DNA from: Salinivibrio kushneri
Lineage (GTDB): Bacteria > Pseudomonadota > Gammaproteobacteria > Enterobacterales > Vibrionaceae
Assembly (NCBI RefSeq): GCF_005280275.1
Contig: NZ_CP040021.1
Span: 893,001-957,000, forward strand
Reading direction: 5' to 3'
Length of the DNA: 64,000 bases
Each line of letters starts with the position of its first letter. The first letter of the stretch is position 1. The notes beneath the pieces are model-generated. The model ran no database searches. It was given only the letters and a program-made list of their open reading frames with translations, and was not told where the DNA came from. Positions 17,929 through 27,967 of this stretch are shown piece after piece. The position numbers and the translations under genes are program-made.

Positions 17929-18923
17929 GTATAACGCCGTATTTACCTGAAATTTATCTATTGCTATTTGGTTTTTCGGTCTTTATGTATGCCGTGCTTG
18001 ACGGCTATGACCTCGGCGTCGGTATGCTGTTACCGCGCTGCAATCAGGCACAGCGTGACCGTATGATTGCGTCGATTGGCCCTTTTTGGGATGCCAACGA
18101 AACCTGGCTGGTGTTGGCGGTAGGCTTGCTGTTGATTGCCTTCCCCGCGGCACATAGCATGATTTTGACCGAGTTGTATTTGCCCACTTCCGTGATGTTG
18201 GCGGGGCTTATCTTGCGTGGTGTCTCATTTGATTTTCGTGCCAAGGTGAGGCCAGAGCGTAAAGACCTCTGGGACCGCTGCTTTAAAGCGGGCTCGTTTA
18301 TTGCGTCGATGACGCAAGGCTACATGATTGGTCGTTACGTGTTGGCCTTTGATGAGAGCACAGGATCATATTTGTTTGCGCTATTAAGCGGCCTTTGTGT
18401 GACCGCGGCGTACATCTATATTGGCGGTACCTGGCTGGTAATGAAAACCGAGGGCGATTTACAAAAACGGGCGGCGAAATGGTCACGTCGTGGCGGCTGG
18501 CTGGCGGCATTGGGGGTGTTAGCCATCAGTGTCGTTAACCCTTTAGTCAGTGAGACAGTGGCGGAGCGTTGGTTTGGCTTCCCGGAAATTTTATTACTCG
18601 CGCCCGTTCCATTGGTTTGCCTTGCCATCATGCTGCTTGTTGATCGCTACCTACGCCACGTACCGGTCGAAAACGATGTGGGATACCAGTTCCCGTTCAT
18701 TGGTGCGATTTTCCTATTCGCATTGAGTTTCTTTGGTCTCGCGTATAGCTTTTTCCCCGATATCATTCCCGGGGTAATGACAGCGAAAGAAGCGGCCAGC
18801 GCGCCGGGGACCTTGTTGATTGTGGGCTATGGTGCCATGTTTGTCTTGCCGATGATCTTTTTGTATACCCTGTTTGTGTATCGTGTCTTCTCTGGGAAAG
18901 CGACTGAGCTAAACTACGAGTAA
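17925..18923 (+). CDS. cydB: Cytochrome bd-type quinol oxidase subunit II
   Basis: A 332-residue membrane protein, partner of subunit I. It begins with the typical PEIYLLLFGFSVFMYAVLDGYDLGVGMLLP and GPFWDANETWLV motifs of CydB/CioB and contains about eight to nine helices. Start codon overlaps the cydA stop. No CydX-like short frame was seen behind it, in line with the CIO type. A strong terminator follows, so the unit is regulator-cydA-cydB. Confidence 0.9.
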   Translation: MSITPYLPEIYLLLFGFSVFMYAVLDGYDLGVGMLLPRCNQAQRDRMIASIGPFWDANETWLVLAVGLLLIAFPAAHSMILTELYLPTSVMLAGLILRGVSFDFRAKVRPERKDLWDRCFKAGSFIASMTQGYMIGRYVLAFDESTGSYLFALLSGLCVTAAYIYIGGTWLVMKTEGDLQKRAAKWSRRGGWLAALGVLAISVVNPLVSETVAERWFGFPEILLLAPVPLVCLAIMLLVDRYLRHVPVENDVGYQFPFIGAIFLFALSFFGLAYSFFPDIIPGVMTAKEAASAPGTLLIVGYGAMFVLPMIFLYTLFVYRVFSGKATELNYE

Positions 18924-18945
18924 CCGACCCTAAATAGCAAACGAG

Positions 18946-18984
18946 GCGCTCAGGCTTTTTGACAGGCCTGAGCGCTTTTTTATT
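18946..18984 (+). terminator. Terminator after cydB
   Basis: GCGCTCAGGC (18946-18955) pairs perfectly with GCCTGAGCGC (18966-18975), followed by six T's and TATT. A canonical intrinsic terminator. Confidence 0.9.
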
Positions 18985-19498
18985 CCTTCCTGATTGCACG
19001 TCTAAAATGCGCTTTATTAAGCGGTGCTAAGATTGCCCGTTATCGTTTTATCCATCACTCTGTGCGGCTACAAACATTGTCACCCTAAACATTTACCGAG
19101 TTAACCATTACATCTCGTTTGTTTGTGGTGCGTTTGGTTTGGGCTTCTTCTTTTGGTCATCGACTATGGCCATTGTCTTTTTTTGTCTAATGTCGCTAAT
19201 TTGCAGCCATTTGGCGCAAATGTACGTTTTTAAGCGAACATTGTTCGCGATGTGGCTTGATCAATGACCGGCTGTGGTCGAGGTAATGAGTTACTTTTCT
19301 TCTTTATACCCCTTATTAAAGCCAACACTTACTGTCGGCGAAGGCGAATTTTTGCGCAAATTGCTCACAAATAGTGCTATCAGTACAAAGTATTAGGTGT
19401 GTAATCAGTCAGGGTAAAATTGACCTAAATCATTGTTTTGTCTTTATCTTGCTGTTTTTGGGTGGGGGTGAGTGTAGCAAATTGGTTAAAAATAATGT
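18985..19498. other. Long intergenic region upstream of betI
   Basis: About 500 bases without a credible gene. AT-rich, with short dyads such as CATTG...CAATG near 19240-19266. The length is unusual for this compact window and suggests several regulator sites for the choline operon, which in Vibrio is known to be governed by osmolarity and quorum-sensing regulators. I cannot assign specific boxes. Confidence 0.4.
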
Positions 19499-19550
19499 TT
19501 GAGATCTAAAGATTAGCGTGTAAGATTATCTTTAACTAATCGTTCAATTA
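19499..19550 (+). promoter_or_regulatory. Candidate bet promoter with BetI-like box
   Basis: TTGAGA (19499-19504) and TAAGAT (19521-19526) are 16 bases apart. Just downstream, CTAATCGTTCAAT (about 19536-19548) contains the TTGAAC/GTTCAA core found in the E. coli BetI operator, although the dyad is imperfect. Repression by BetI relieved by choline is known in E. coli; its use here is inferred. Confidence 0.4.
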
Positions 19551-19569
19551 AAAACGAATGGGAGACGAA

Positions 19570-20172
19570 ATGCCTAAGGTAGGGATGCCGGAAGTAAGAA
19601 AACCGCAGCTTGTTAAAGCCACCATGACGGTGATTGGTCGAGTGGGGCTGCATGCGGCAAGTATTTCTCTGATTAGTAAGGAAGCCGGCGTATCGACAGG
19701 CATTATCAACCACTATTTCGGTGGTAAGCATGGCTTGCTGGAAGAGACGATGCGCGTGGTATTGCGTGAGCTTTCAGCGACTGTGATCGACGCATTGAGA
19801 GAAATTCCGCGTCATCACCACCAGGCGCGTATTAACGCGATTATCAATGCCAACTTTGAAGGTTTTCAGGCCAAATCTGATGTGGTTAAAACCTGGTTGG
19901 CGTTCTGGTCTTATGCCATGCATGACAATGAGTTACACCGTTTACAACGTGTGAACGAGAAGCGCTTGCTGTCGCATTTGCGCATTGAACTTCGCGCACT
20001 ATTGCCAGAAGAGCAGGCGGCGATGGTGGCTCAGGGGATTGCAGCATTGATTGATGGTATCTGGTTGCGTGGTGCATTGAACCCTAAAGGTATTGATGCC
20101 AACAACGCGCGAACCATCATCAATGACTACTTGGATAAGCAACTGACCTTTTATGGTCGTCCTCAGGGCTAA
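19570..20172 (+). CDS. betI: Transcriptional repressor BetI
   Basis: A 200-residue TetR-family repressor. It opens with [15 protein letters not shown], aligning with E. coli MPKLGMQSIRRRQLI, so ATG 19570 (after GGAG) is chosen over 19558. The helix-turn-helix is [26 protein letters not shown] (about 30-56). The ligand domain keeps [11 protein letters not shown] and [13 protein letters not shown]. BetI represses the bet genes and is released by choline. It is first gene of betIBA-proXWV, an order known from Vibrio harveyi and V. parahaemolyticus. Confidence 0.93.
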   Translation: MPKVGMPEVRKPQLVKATMTVIGRVGLHAASISLISKEAGVSTGIINHYFGGKHGLLEETMRVVLRELSATVIDALREIPRHHHQARINAIINANFEGFQAKSDVVKTWLAFWSYAMHDNELHRLQRVNEKRLLSHLRIELRALLPEEQAAMVAQGIAALIDGIWLRGALNPKGIDANNARTIINDYLDKQLTFYGRPQG

Positions 20173-20226
20173 GCCTCGGTAGCACCTTACATGCACACTC
20201 GAACAGAAAAGAATTCAGGATTAATC

Positions 20227-21687
20227 ATGAATGCGAAAACGCTTTTTATTAATGGTCAGCTTACTTCCGCAACAAGCGGCGAACAGTTTGCAACGGTAAA
20301 CCCAGCAACGGGCGAGACACTGGCGCAAATCGATCAAGCCTCGGCAGATGATGTGCAAGCGGCGGTTGATGCGGCTAAGCAAGGTTTTGCGGTCTGGTCA
20401 CGCATGACAGCTATGGAGCGTAGCCGTATTTTGCTTAAAGCGGTTGCGTTGTTACGTGAGCGTAATGATGAGCTAGCCAAATTGGAAGTACTGGATACCG
20501 GCAAACCGATACAAGAAGCGGTAGAAGTTGACGTGGTGACGGGTGCGGATGCGATTGAATATTTCGCTAACTTGGTACCATCAATGCAGGGTGAGCAGCA
20601 GCCGCTTTCTGACAACCAATTTTTCTACACCCGTCGTGAGCCACTTGGCGTATGTGCAGGCATTGGTGCATGGAACTATCCGATTCAAATTGCCATGTGG
20701 AAGTCAGCACCTGCCTTGGCCGCCGGTAATGCCATGGTTTTCAAACCGTCTGAAGAAACGCCGCTGACCGCCCTGAAACTGGCAGAGATCTTTGCTGAAG
20801 CGGGTATGCCTGCCGGCGTATTTAATGTGGTTCAAGGTGATTATCGTGTGGGTCAAATGCTGACGGCACATCCTGAGATTGCCAAAGTCTCTTTCACCGG
20901 TGAAGTGGGCACGGGCAAAACCGTGATGGGCGATGCCGCGAAGACCCTGAAATCAGTCACTATGGAGCTAGGCGGTAAATCGCCATGTATCGTGTTTGAT
21001 GATGCCGATCTGGATAACGCGGTATCCGCAACCATGGTCGCGAACTTCTATACCCAAGGCGAAGTGTGTACACACGGCACCCGTGTATTTGTTCACGACA
21101 GCATTTACGACGCCTTTGTTGAGCAACTGAAAGCGCGTACAGAAAAGCTCGTTATCGGTGACCCAACCGATATGAACACCCAGGTCGGTGCGCTGATCTC
21201 GACCGAACACCTTAATAAAGTGATGACGGCGATTGAAACGGCAAAAGCAAGCGGTGCAACCTTGCTGACCGGTGGTTACCGCGTCACTGAGAACGGCCTC
21301 GATAAAGGTAACTTTGTGGCCCCCACCATTTTCACTGACTGTGACGACAGCATGGCGCATGTTCGTGACGAGATCTTTGGTCCTGTGATGTCGGTGCTGC
21401 GTTTCTCTGACGAGGAAGAAGTAGTAGCACGTGCTAACAACACGCACTACGGCCTAGCGGCTGGTGTCTTCACCCAAAACCTATCGCGTGCGCATCGCAT
21501 TATTCATCAACTCGAAGCGGGTATTTGTTGGGTCAATACTTGGGGCGACTCACCCGCCGAGATGCCTGTCGGTGGTTATAAGCACTCAGGGGTAGGGCGT
21601 GAAAACGGTGTCGAAACCCTCACGCATTATACCCAAACCAAGAGTGTGTTAATCGAGCTTGGCGACTTCGCCAGCCCTTACGCCTAA
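20227..21687 (+). CDS. betB: Betaine aldehyde dehydrogenase
   Basis: A 486-residue NAD(P)-dependent aldehyde dehydrogenase that turns betaine aldehyde into glycine betaine, the second step from choline. Catalytic Cys281 lies in [15 protein letters not shown], and general-base Glu247 in MELGGKSP. The Rossmann part shows [20 protein letters not shown] and [11 protein letters not shown]. The ATG at 20227 has AGGA six bases upstream; the longer frame from 20191 is rejected. It lies between betI and betA in one operon. Cytoplasmic. Confidence 0.95.
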   Translation: MNAKTLFINGQLTSATSGEQFATVNPATGETLAQIDQASADDVQAAVDAAKQGFAVWSRMTAMERSRILLKAVALLRERNDELAKLEVLDTGKPIQEAVEVDVVTGADAIEYFANLVPSMQGEQQPLSDNQFFYTRREPLGVCAGIGAWNYPIQIAMWKSAPALAAGNAMVFKPSEETPLTALKLAEIFAEAGMPAGVFNVVQGDYRVGQMLTAHPEIAKVSFTGEVGTGKTVMGDAAKTLKSVTMELGGKSPCIVFDDADLDNAVSATMVANFYTQGEVCTHGTRVFVHDSIYDAFVEQLKARTEKLVIGDPTDMNTQVGALISTEHLNKVMTAIETAKASGATLLTGGYRVTENGLDKGNFVAPTIFTDCDDSMAHVRDEIFGPVMSVLRFSDEEEVVARANNTHYGLAAGVFTQNLSRAHRIIHQLEAGICWVNTWGDSPAEMPVGGYKHSGVGRENGVETLTHYTQTKSVLIELGDFASPYA

Positions 21688-21707
21688 TTTCTAACGGAGC
21701 GACCAAT

Positions 21708-23432
21708 ATGTCACAACGCTACGATTATATTATCGTCGGCGCGGGTTCGGCCGGCTGCGCATTGGCTGATCGGCTGACCGAGTCAGGCCAACATCAAGTG
21801 TTATTGCTGGAAGCCGGCGGTACCGATAAGAGCATTTTTATTCAGATGCCAACGGCGCTATCGATTCCGATGAATACCAAGCGCTACGCTTGGCAGTTTG
21901 AATCCTTGCCTGAGCCAGGCCTTGATGGCCGCCAACTGCATTGCCCGCGTGGCAAGGTGCTGGGTGGAAGCTCATCGATTAATGGCATGGTGTATGTCCG
22001 TGGTCACGCATGTGACTTTGAAGAGTGGGTTGAGCACGGTGCTAATGGCTGGGATTACGCAAGTTGTTTGCCGTACTTTAAGCGCGCGGAAACCTGGTCT
22101 GGCGGAGCCGATACCTATCGTGGCGGTCATGGCCCGGTGGGCACATGTAACGGTAACGACATGAAATTAAACCCGCTCTATCAAGCCTTTATTGATGCGG
22201 GTGTCGAAGCGGGCTACCCAGAAACCAAAGATTATAACGGTTATCAGCAAGAGGGCTTTGGCCCTATGCATATGACCGTCGATAAAGGCGTGCGTGCGTC
22301 TACGTCAAACGCTTATCTGCGCCGCGCACTGAAGCGTAGCAACCTGACCTTGAAAAAAGGCGTGGTCACACGCCGCATCCTGTTGGAAGGCAAGCGCGCG
22401 GTGGGCGTGGAATTTGAAAAAGGCGGCAACATCGAGCATGTGATGGCCGACAAAGAAGTCATTTCCAGTGCGGGTTCAGTGGGCTCCCCACAGCTACTAC
22501 AGCTATCAGGGATTGGTTCGCGAGATGTGCTCGAGAAAGCCGGCGTAGACGTCAAGCATGAGCTGCCGGGTGTAGGCGAAAACCTGCAAGATCACCTCGA
22601 AGTCTACTTTCAGTTCCACTGTCAGCAGCCTATTACGCTTAACAGCAAGTTAGGTCTTATCAGCAAAGGCAAGATTGGTACCGAGTGGATTTTGACGCGT
22701 AAAGGCTTGGGGGCGACCAACCACTTTGAGTCATGTGCCTTTATTCGTTCTCGCGAAGGGTTGAAGTGGCCGAACGTCCAGTATCACTTCTTGCCAGCTG
22801 CAATGCGTTATGACGGCAAAGCCGCGTTTGCTGGCCATGGTTTCCAGGTGCACGTCGGCCCGAACAAACCAGAGAGCCGCGGCCATGTAAGGATCAAATC
22901 CGCTGATCCGCACGATAAGCCGTCAATCTTATTTAACTACATTACCACCGAGCAAGATCGCCAAGACTGGCGTGACACCATTCGTTTGACCCGTGAAATC
23001 ATGGCGCAAAACGCGATGGATGCATTCCGCGGCGATGAAATTCAGCCAGGCAATGATGTTCAGTCTGATGAAGCGATTGACCGTTGGGTGAAAGATAACG
23101 TGGAAAGCGCGTATCACCCCTCGTGTACTTGCAAGATGGGTGCCGATGATGACGCACTGGCCGTGCTTGATGAGCAGTGCCGTGTACGCGGAATTCAAGG
23201 GCTGCGTGTGGTGGACTCGTCTGTCTTCCCAACCATCCCTAACGGCAACCTGAATGCCCCAACCATCATGGTAGCGGAGCGCGCCGCTGACATGATCCTT
23301 GAAAAGCCACTCTTGCCTGCCGAGCAGGTGCCAGTATGGATTGCGGCTGAGTGGCAGCACAAGCAACGCAATCAAAACGCGCAGAGTGATGATGCCACCG
23401 TCGGTGAGCACACACTAGAAACTAATCAGTAA
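21708..23432 (+). CDS. betA: Choline dehydrogenase
   Basis: A 574-residue GMC-family flavoprotein that oxidises choline to betaine aldehyde, usually membrane-associated and linked to the respiratory chain. The FAD-binding GAGSAG motif is at 11-16. GMC signatures follow ([36 protein letters not shown]). The catalytic His470 lies in [10 protein letters not shown], with the second active-site region [10 protein letters not shown]. It starts 20 bases after betB. The C-terminus has a hydrophilic tail (about 545-574, rich in N, Q, E) beyond the usual core. Confidence 0.95.
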   Translation: MSQRYDYIIVGAGSAGCALADRLTESGQHQVLLLEAGGTDKSIFIQMPTALSIPMNTKRYAWQFESLPEPGLDGRQLHCPRGKVLGGSSSINGMVYVRGHACDFEEWVEHGANGWDYASCLPYFKRAETWSGGADTYRGGHGPVGTCNGNDMKLNPLYQAFIDAGVEAGYPETKDYNGYQQEGFGPMHMTVDKGVRASTSNAYLRRALKRSNLTLKKGVVTRRILLEGKRAVGVEFEKGGNIEHVMADKEVISSAGSVGSPQLLQLSGIGSRDVLEKAGVDVKHELPGVGENLQDHLEVYFQFHCQQPITLNSKLGLISKGKIGTEWILTRKGLGATNHFESCAFIRSREGLKWPNVQYHFLPAAMRYDGKAAFAGHGFQVHVGPNKPESRGHVRIKSADPHDKPSILFNYITTEQDRQDWRDTIRLTREIMAQNAMDAFRGDEIQPGNDVQSDEAIDRWVKDNVESAYHPSCTCKMGADDDALAVLDEQCRVRGIQGLRVVDSSVFPTIPNGNLNAPTIMVAERAADMILEKPLLPAEQVPVWIAAEWQHKQRNQNAQSDDATVGEHTLETNQ

Positions 23433-23451
23433 GCATTACAAGGAAACTAAG

Positions 23452-24411
23452 ATGTCAATGAATAAACGTAAAACCAGCAAAACTCTGATGACCGCAGTGG
23501 GTTTGAGCTCAATGGTCGCCTTTAGCGCCGCGGCTAATCAGTGTGAGACAGTCCGTTTTTCGGATATCGGTTGGACAGACGTGACCTCAACGACTGCCAT
23601 CACTACTGAAGTGCTGAAAGGCATGGGTTACGAGACACAAACCGATCTATTGTCTTTGCCGGTAACCTTCTCATCACTTGCGTCGGGCGACATCGACGTA
23701 TTCCTCGGTAACTGGATGCCTACGCAAACAGGCGATATCAAAAAGTATCTTGACGATGGCTCGATCGACAGCGTTCGCGCCAACTTAACAGGTGCCAAAT
23801 ATACGCTCGCCGTGCCTAAGTATGTTTACGATGCAGGTGTTACTAGCGTCGCAGATATCGCGAAATACGCTGACAAGTTCGACTCACGCATTTATGGCAT
23901 TGAGCCAGGTAACGACGGTAACCGCCAGATTCAAAAAATGATCGATACCGATGATTTCAATCTGGGTGATTTCCGTCTCATCGAATCCAGTGAAGCGGGC
24001 ATGGTGTCTCAGGTGTCTCGTGCCGTGCGTCGTGACAAGTGGGTTGCCTTCCTAGGCTGGGCCCCGCACCCAATGAACAGCAACTTTGATATGAAATACC
24101 TATCGGGTGCGGACGAGTACTTTGGTCCGAACTATGGCGGTGCCACGGTTCATACCAACGTACGTAGCGGCTATGTCGAGCAGTGCTCCAACGTCGGTCA
24201 AATGCTCGAACAACTTGAGTTCAGCCTCAAGATGGAAAACGAAATGATGGGCAAAATCCTCAATGACGGTGAAAAGCCTCAGGCTGCAGCACGCGAATGG
24301 TTGCGTAACAACCCAAGTGTGTTGAACAAGTGGCTGAATGGCGTGACTACCGTTGATGGTGAGAACGCGGTTGAAGCAGTCACTGAATATCTAAACAAGA
24401 CTGAAGCGTAA
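23452..24411 (+). CDS. proX: Choline/betaine ABC transporter, binding protein
   Basis: A 319-residue periplasmic binding protein of the ChoX/ProX type. The signal peptide (MTAVGLSSMVAFSAAA) ends near residue 28. Ligand-box residues known from Rhizobium ChoX can be read: Trp and Asp in GWTDVTS, Trp in GNWMPTQ, Tyr in AKYTLAV, Asn in PGNDGN, and Trp in LGWAPHPMN. This aromatic box favours choline. It begins 20 bases after betA. A strong dyad separates it from proW, which may raise its yield relative to the permease. Confidence 0.9.
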   Translation: MSMNKRKTSKTLMTAVGLSSMVAFSAAANQCETVRFSDIGWTDVTSTTAITTEVLKGMGYETQTDLLSLPVTFSSLASGDIDVFLGNWMPTQTGDIKKYLDDGSIDSVRANLTGAKYTLAVPKYVYDAGVTSVADIAKYADKFDSRIYGIEPGNDGNRQIQKMIDTDDFNLGDFRLIESSEAGMVSQVSRAVRRDKWVAFLGWAPHPMNSNFDMKYLSGADEYFGPNYGGATVHTNVRSGYVEQCSNVGQMLEQLEFSLKMENEMMGKILNDGEKPQAAAREWLRNNPSVLNKWLNGVTTVDGENAVEAVTEYLNKTEA

Positions 24412-24432
24412 ATAAAAAAGTGTAGAAGGAGA

Positions 24433-24452
24433 GGGCGGTGTTAACGCCGCCC
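24433..24452 (+). repeat. Intercistronic dyad between proX and proW
   Basis: A 20-base near-perfect palindrome: GGGCGGTGTT followed directly by AACGCCGCCC, all ten pairs matching with one G-U. There is no T-run after it, so it is not a normal terminator. Such stem-loops after binding-protein genes are known to protect upstream mRNA and lower permease expression (as in malE-malF). Confidence 0.6.
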
Positions 24453-24465
24453 CTAAGGTTTTATT

Positions 24466-25308
24466 GTGAATATTATTACAGATAACAAGATCCCACTCGG
24501 TCAATGGATGGAAAATGGCGTTGACTGGCTAACCATGAACGCCGCCGGCTTTTTTGATGCGATCTCAATTGGCTTAGATACGACCATCACACTATTAGTC
24601 GACATTTTTAAATGGATGCCAGCAGCAGGGCCGATCCTCATGACAGCCGCCTTAGCATGGTACCTGCAGCGTCGAATCTCCATCGTGATCTTTGTTGTGA
24701 GTGCGCTCTTGTTGATCCTCAACCTGGGCTACTGGCAAGAGATGCTGGAAACCTTTGTTCTGGTATTTGCCGCGACAACGATTTCCGTATTAATTGGCAT
24801 ACCGCTTGGGATAATGGCCGCGCATCGGCCCTTGGTGTACACCATTATGCGGCCCTTATTGGACTTGATGCAGACGGTGCCACCATTTGTGTATTTGATC
24901 CCAACCTTGGTGTTGTTCGGTTTGGGCATTGTCCCAGGTCTTATTTCTACCATCATTTTTGCCATCGCGGCGCCGATTCGTTTGACGTATCTTGGCATCA
25001 CCCGCGTACCGGAAGAGTTGGTAGAGGCGGGACGCGCCTTTGGTGCTAACCGTATGAAATTATTGTTTAAAGTGGAGTTGCCTGCGGCGCTACCTAGCAT
25101 TATGACCGGTGTCACCCAGTGTATTATGTTGTCACTATCGATGGTGGTTATCGCGGCGTTGGTCGGTGCTGACGGCTTAGGTAAACCAGTGGTTCGTGCA
25201 CTGAATACCGTTAACATTTCTCAAGGTTTTGAAGCGGGTCTGGCGATTGTATTGGTAGCCATCATTCTTGACCGCCTGTGTAAAGCACCAAATCAAGGCA
25301 ACGAATAA
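24466..25308 (+). CDS. proW: Choline/betaine ABC transporter, permease
   Basis: A 280-residue inner-membrane permease of the ProW/ChoW family, with about six or seven helices. The EAA loop that contacts the ATPase reads RVPEELVEAGRAFGANRMKLLFKVELPAALPSIMTG (about 182-217, quoted in parts). The start is GTG 24466, behind AAGG at about 24455. The preceding dyad and non-ATG start both point to lower expression than proX. The stop is 10 bases before proV. Confidence 0.92.
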   Translation: MNIITDNKIPLGQWMENGVDWLTMNAAGFFDAISIGLDTTITLLVDIFKWMPAAGPILMTAALAWYLQRRISIVIFVVSALLLILNLGYWQEMLETFVLVFAATTISVLIGIPLGIMAAHRPLVYTIMRPLLDLMQTVPPFVYLIPTLVLFGLGIVPGLISTIIFAIAAPIRLTYLGITRVPEELVEAGRAFGANRMKLLFKVELPAALPSIMTGVTQCIMLSLSMVVIAALVGADGLGKPVVRALNTVNISQGFEAGLAIVLVAIILDRLCKAPNQGNE

Positions 25309-25318
25309 GGGGGAAACC

Positions 25319-26521
25319 ATGGACGCAATCGCAATTAAAAATTTAGACGTGGTGTTTGGCGACAATGTTAAGCCAGCACTGGACCTGCTTGATAACGGAT
25401 TAAGCCGCTCAGAGATTATCGAGAAAACCGGTCAAGTCGTGGGCGTGGACAATGTTTCACTCAATGTGAAAGAAGGTGAAATCTGCGTCTTGATGGGCCT
25501 ATCGGGCTCAGGTAAATCGAGTCTACTGCGCGCGGTGAATGGATTGAACCCCATCAGCCGCGGTAGCCTTGAACTCCGTGATGACAACAGAATGGTCGAC
25601 ATGGCAACGGTTGATTCGCAAACCCTTCGCCACCTTCGCACTAACCGTGCGTCTATGGTGTTCCAAAAGTTTGCGCTTATGCCTTGGCTGACAGTGGTTG
25701 ATAACGTCGCCTTTGGCCTGGAAATGAAAGGTATCAGCAAGAAAGAACGTCGTAGACAAGCGCTGGAAAAACTAGAAATGGTCGGGTTGGACGATTGGGC
25801 TTATCAATACCCGCATGAGCTGTCGGGTGGTATGCAGCAGCGCGTTGGCTTGGCTCGTGCGTTCGCGATGGACAGTGATATTCTGCTGATGGATGAACCT
25901 TTCTCGGCATTGGATCCACTGATCCGTGCGCAGCTGCAAGACGAGTTGCTAGAGCTGCAGAAAAAGCTCAATAAAACGATTTTGTTTGTGAGCCATGACT
26001 TGGACGAGGCACTAAAAATTGGTAACAACATTGCCATTATGGAATCGGGCCAGCTTATTCAACATGGTAAGCCTGAAGACATTGTGCTGCGTCCCGAGAC
26101 CGATTACGTGCGTGACTTTGTGGCTCATACCAATCCACTAAATGTGTTGAAAGGGCGGTCGATGATGAAGTCTGTTGACGACTTACCACATGTCGACAGC
26201 CGTTGGAAAGTGTGTGAGCAGCGTGATATTTGGGTTACCGCAGAGCAGGGTGGTCGCTTGTCAGCTGCGGCTGGCTCACAACCCTTGCGTGTCGTTGAAT
26301 GGCAAAAAGACGTTCAAGATCTGTCACAAGTTGGAGACGACACCATAGTGGTTGCCTCGCCTGACATTGAAATGCGTGATGCGATTGAAATTCGCTACCA
26401 CACTGTTAAACCGGTGTTACTCATCGAAGAAGGAAAACTGGTTGGCACCTTATCTGACCATGACTTCTACCACGCGCTGTTGGGTAAGTTTCAACAAAAG
26501 TGCACGGATAAAGCGGCGTAA
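25319..26521 (+). CDS. proV: Choline/betaine ABC transporter, ATPase
   Basis: A 400-residue ATPase of the ProV/OpuA class. Walker A is GLSGSGKSS (about 58-66), Q-loop FQKFALMPW, signature ELSGGMQQRV, Walker B ILLMDEPFSALD, and switch His in VSHDLDEAL. The C-terminal 120 residues form a partial CBS-like region (VVASPDIEMRDAIEIRYHTVKPVLLIEEGKLVGTLSDHDF), which in OpuA senses ionic strength. AAGGGGGA before ATG 25319 fixes the start; the frame from 25268 overlaps proW and is rejected. Last gene of the operon, followed by a terminator. Confidence 0.93.
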   Translation: MDAIAIKNLDVVFGDNVKPALDLLDNGLSRSEIIEKTGQVVGVDNVSLNVKEGEICVLMGLSGSGKSSLLRAVNGLNPISRGSLELRDDNRMVDMATVDSQTLRHLRTNRASMVFQKFALMPWLTVVDNVAFGLEMKGISKKERRRQALEKLEMVGLDDWAYQYPHELSGGMQQRVGLARAFAMDSDILLMDEPFSALDPLIRAQLQDELLELQKKLNKTILFVSHDLDEALKIGNNIAIMESGQLIQHGKPEDIVLRPETDYVRDFVAHTNPLNVLKGRSMMKSVDDLPHVDSRWKVCEQRDIWVTAEQGGRLSAAAGSQPLRVVEWQKDVQDLSQVGDDTIVVASPDIEMRDAIEIRYHTVKPVLLIEEGKLVGTLSDHDFYHALLGKFQQKCTDKAA

Positions 26522-26556
26522 AATCCGCTGCATGCGTCGTCACTAGACGGATGAAT

Positions 26557-26590
26557 AAAACAGCCTACTCGCGGAGTAGGCTGTTTTTTT
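26557..26590. terminator. Terminator after proV
   Basis: AACAGCCTACTC and GAGTAGGCTGTT (26559-26570 and 26574-26585) pair perfectly around GCG, with seven T's after and AAAA before. It ends the bet-pro operon and can serve the convergent fasciclin gene. Confidence 0.9.
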
Positions 26591-26664
26591 ACGTCCTTAT
26601 CTATCCTTGCTGTCTCGCCCATATTGCTTCACAAGCGCCCTTTGAACGCGAGACGAATAAGGTG

Positions 26665-27162
26665 CTAGGGCATTATCACGGTATCAATCACATGGATAAC
26701 GCCGTTAGTGGTCATGATATCGGGCTTGATGACGGTGGCGTTATCGACTTTTACATCCCCGTACGATGTTTTAATCATCACGTCGCTGCCTTGCACTGTG
26801 GTCGCGGAAGACATTCCCATTACTTGCTCAGCCGTTACTTTTCCTGGAACGACATGGTAGGTCAGGATATCGGTGAGCTTGCCTTTGTTTTCCGGCTTGA
26901 GTAACGATTCTACCGTGCCGTCAGGTAACTTGTTAAAGGCTGCGTTAGTGGGGGCAAAGACGGTAAATGGGCCTTCTCCTTTCAAAGTATCAACCAGATC
27001 CGCTGCCTTTACGGCTGCCACCAAGGTTGAAAAGTCGTCATTTTTCATCGCCGTATCAACAATGTCATGCTCGCCTTTATGGTGGGCAGCAACGGCGCTT
27101 CCCATTCCAACCAGCAATGTCGCAGTGATAGCTAATGTCGAGATCGTGCGTGTTAACATCAT
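26665..27162 (-). CDS. Secreted fasciclin-domain protein
   Basis: A 165-residue protein with a signal peptide ([21 protein letters not shown]) and one FAS1 domain: [49 protein letters not shown] and [13 protein letters not shown] are hallmark segments. Bacterial FAS1 proteins are periplasmic or surface adhesion-type modules with no known enzymatic role. GGGAG lies just upstream of two adjacent ATGs (27162 and 27159); the longer frame to 27195 is rejected. Monocistronic, convergent with proV. Confidence 0.9.
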   Translation of the reverse strand: MMLTRTISTLAITATLLVGMGSAVAAHHKGEHDIVDTAMKNDDFSTLVAAVKAADLVDTLKGEGPFTVFAPTNAAFNKLPDGTVESLLKPENKGKLTDILTYHVVPGKVTAEQVMGMSSATTVQGSDVMIKTSYGDVKVDNATVIKPDIMTTNGVIHVIDTVIMP

Positions 27163-27573
27163 TGTTCTCCCTTTTGCGTTCGTTTCCCCACCCAATAAGT
27201 TGCCTTATTGCAACCCTTGGTGACGACTTGGGAAGGATCACTTTGTTGCAAGGGTGAAAACGAGGATGGGAGTGAAGTCGATCACTGGACAGAAAAATAT
27301 TCCCCATCTTCCCCTTTTCTACGCCGAATAACTGCCGCCGTCTTGTGAAATTTTTCGAACGAGTTATTCATATTATTGTGATTGTCGTCACGGTATTTCA
27401 GGCGTAATCTCACTCTCGTTCCAAGGCAATAACGCAACGGCGATATTGAACCGTGCTAGCACCTTGATGACTCTCTGAAACCAGGTTTTAGAAATGGAGA
27501 CATTGAGGTGACAAATCGCCGGCACAATTTGCGTTTAATAGCCGTCAACCCATTACGAAAGAGGAAACAAACC
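27163..27573. other. Intergenic region, divergent promoters
   Basis: About 410 bases between the divergent fasciclin gene and the small exported protein gene. No RNA gene or clear operator was recognised. Short open frames here lack ribosome sites and recognisable products. Confidence 0.35.
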
Positions 27574-27879
27574 ATGAAAAAATTGGCTGCAATCTTTGCC
27601 CTAGCGTTCGCTTCAACGTCTGTGATGGCGGGTGGTCTGAACCTCAATGTAGACCCTGCAGAAGGGGGCGCTTGGGTAACGGTCACTGAACAAGGTCAAG
27701 CGGTAAAAGGCGCTAAAGTCGCCAGCGAATCGGGTCTGGATGCGAAGGTAACGGATGAGTCTGGTCGTGTATTTATCCATGCCCAAAACCAAAACAGCCG
27801 CTCAATCAACTTTGTCGCTAGCACCGACCAAGGTGAGCGCGCAGAGCAAGCTGCATTCATCAAAGGTGACCACAGCTAA
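27574..27879 (+). CDS. Small exported protein, unknown family
   Basis: A 101-residue protein with a textbook signal peptide (KKLAAIFALAFASTSVMA, cleavage before GG at about residue 22). The mature 80 residues look like one small beta-rich domain with alternating polar/hydrophobic strands (GAWVTVTEQGQAVKGAKVAS; GRVFIHAQNQNSRSINFVA), similar in style to a carboxypeptidase regulatory-like or Ig-like fold. GAGGAAA precedes ATG 27574; the upstream in-frame start at 27508 has no such site. Monocistronic, with its own terminator. I do not recognise a named family. Confidence 0.7.
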   Translation: MKKLAAIFALAFASTSVMAGGLNLNVDPAEGGAWVTVTEQGQAVKGAKVASESGLDAKVTDESGRVFIHAQNQNSRSINFVASTDQGERAEQAAFIKGDHS

Positions 27880-27927
27880 GCGACGCGCGATGGCGTTTAG
27901 GCCGCTATGGACAATGGCGGCGCTGAT

Positions 27928-27957
27928 AAAAGAGAGCATGATTGCTCTCTTTTTTTT
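27928..27957 (+). terminator. Terminator after the small exported protein
   Basis: AGAGAGCA (27931-27938) pairs with TGCTCTCT (27943-27950) around TGAT, followed by a run of T's. It probably also serves the convergent yjjG. Confidence 0.85.
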
Positions 27958-27967
27958 GGATCCATGT

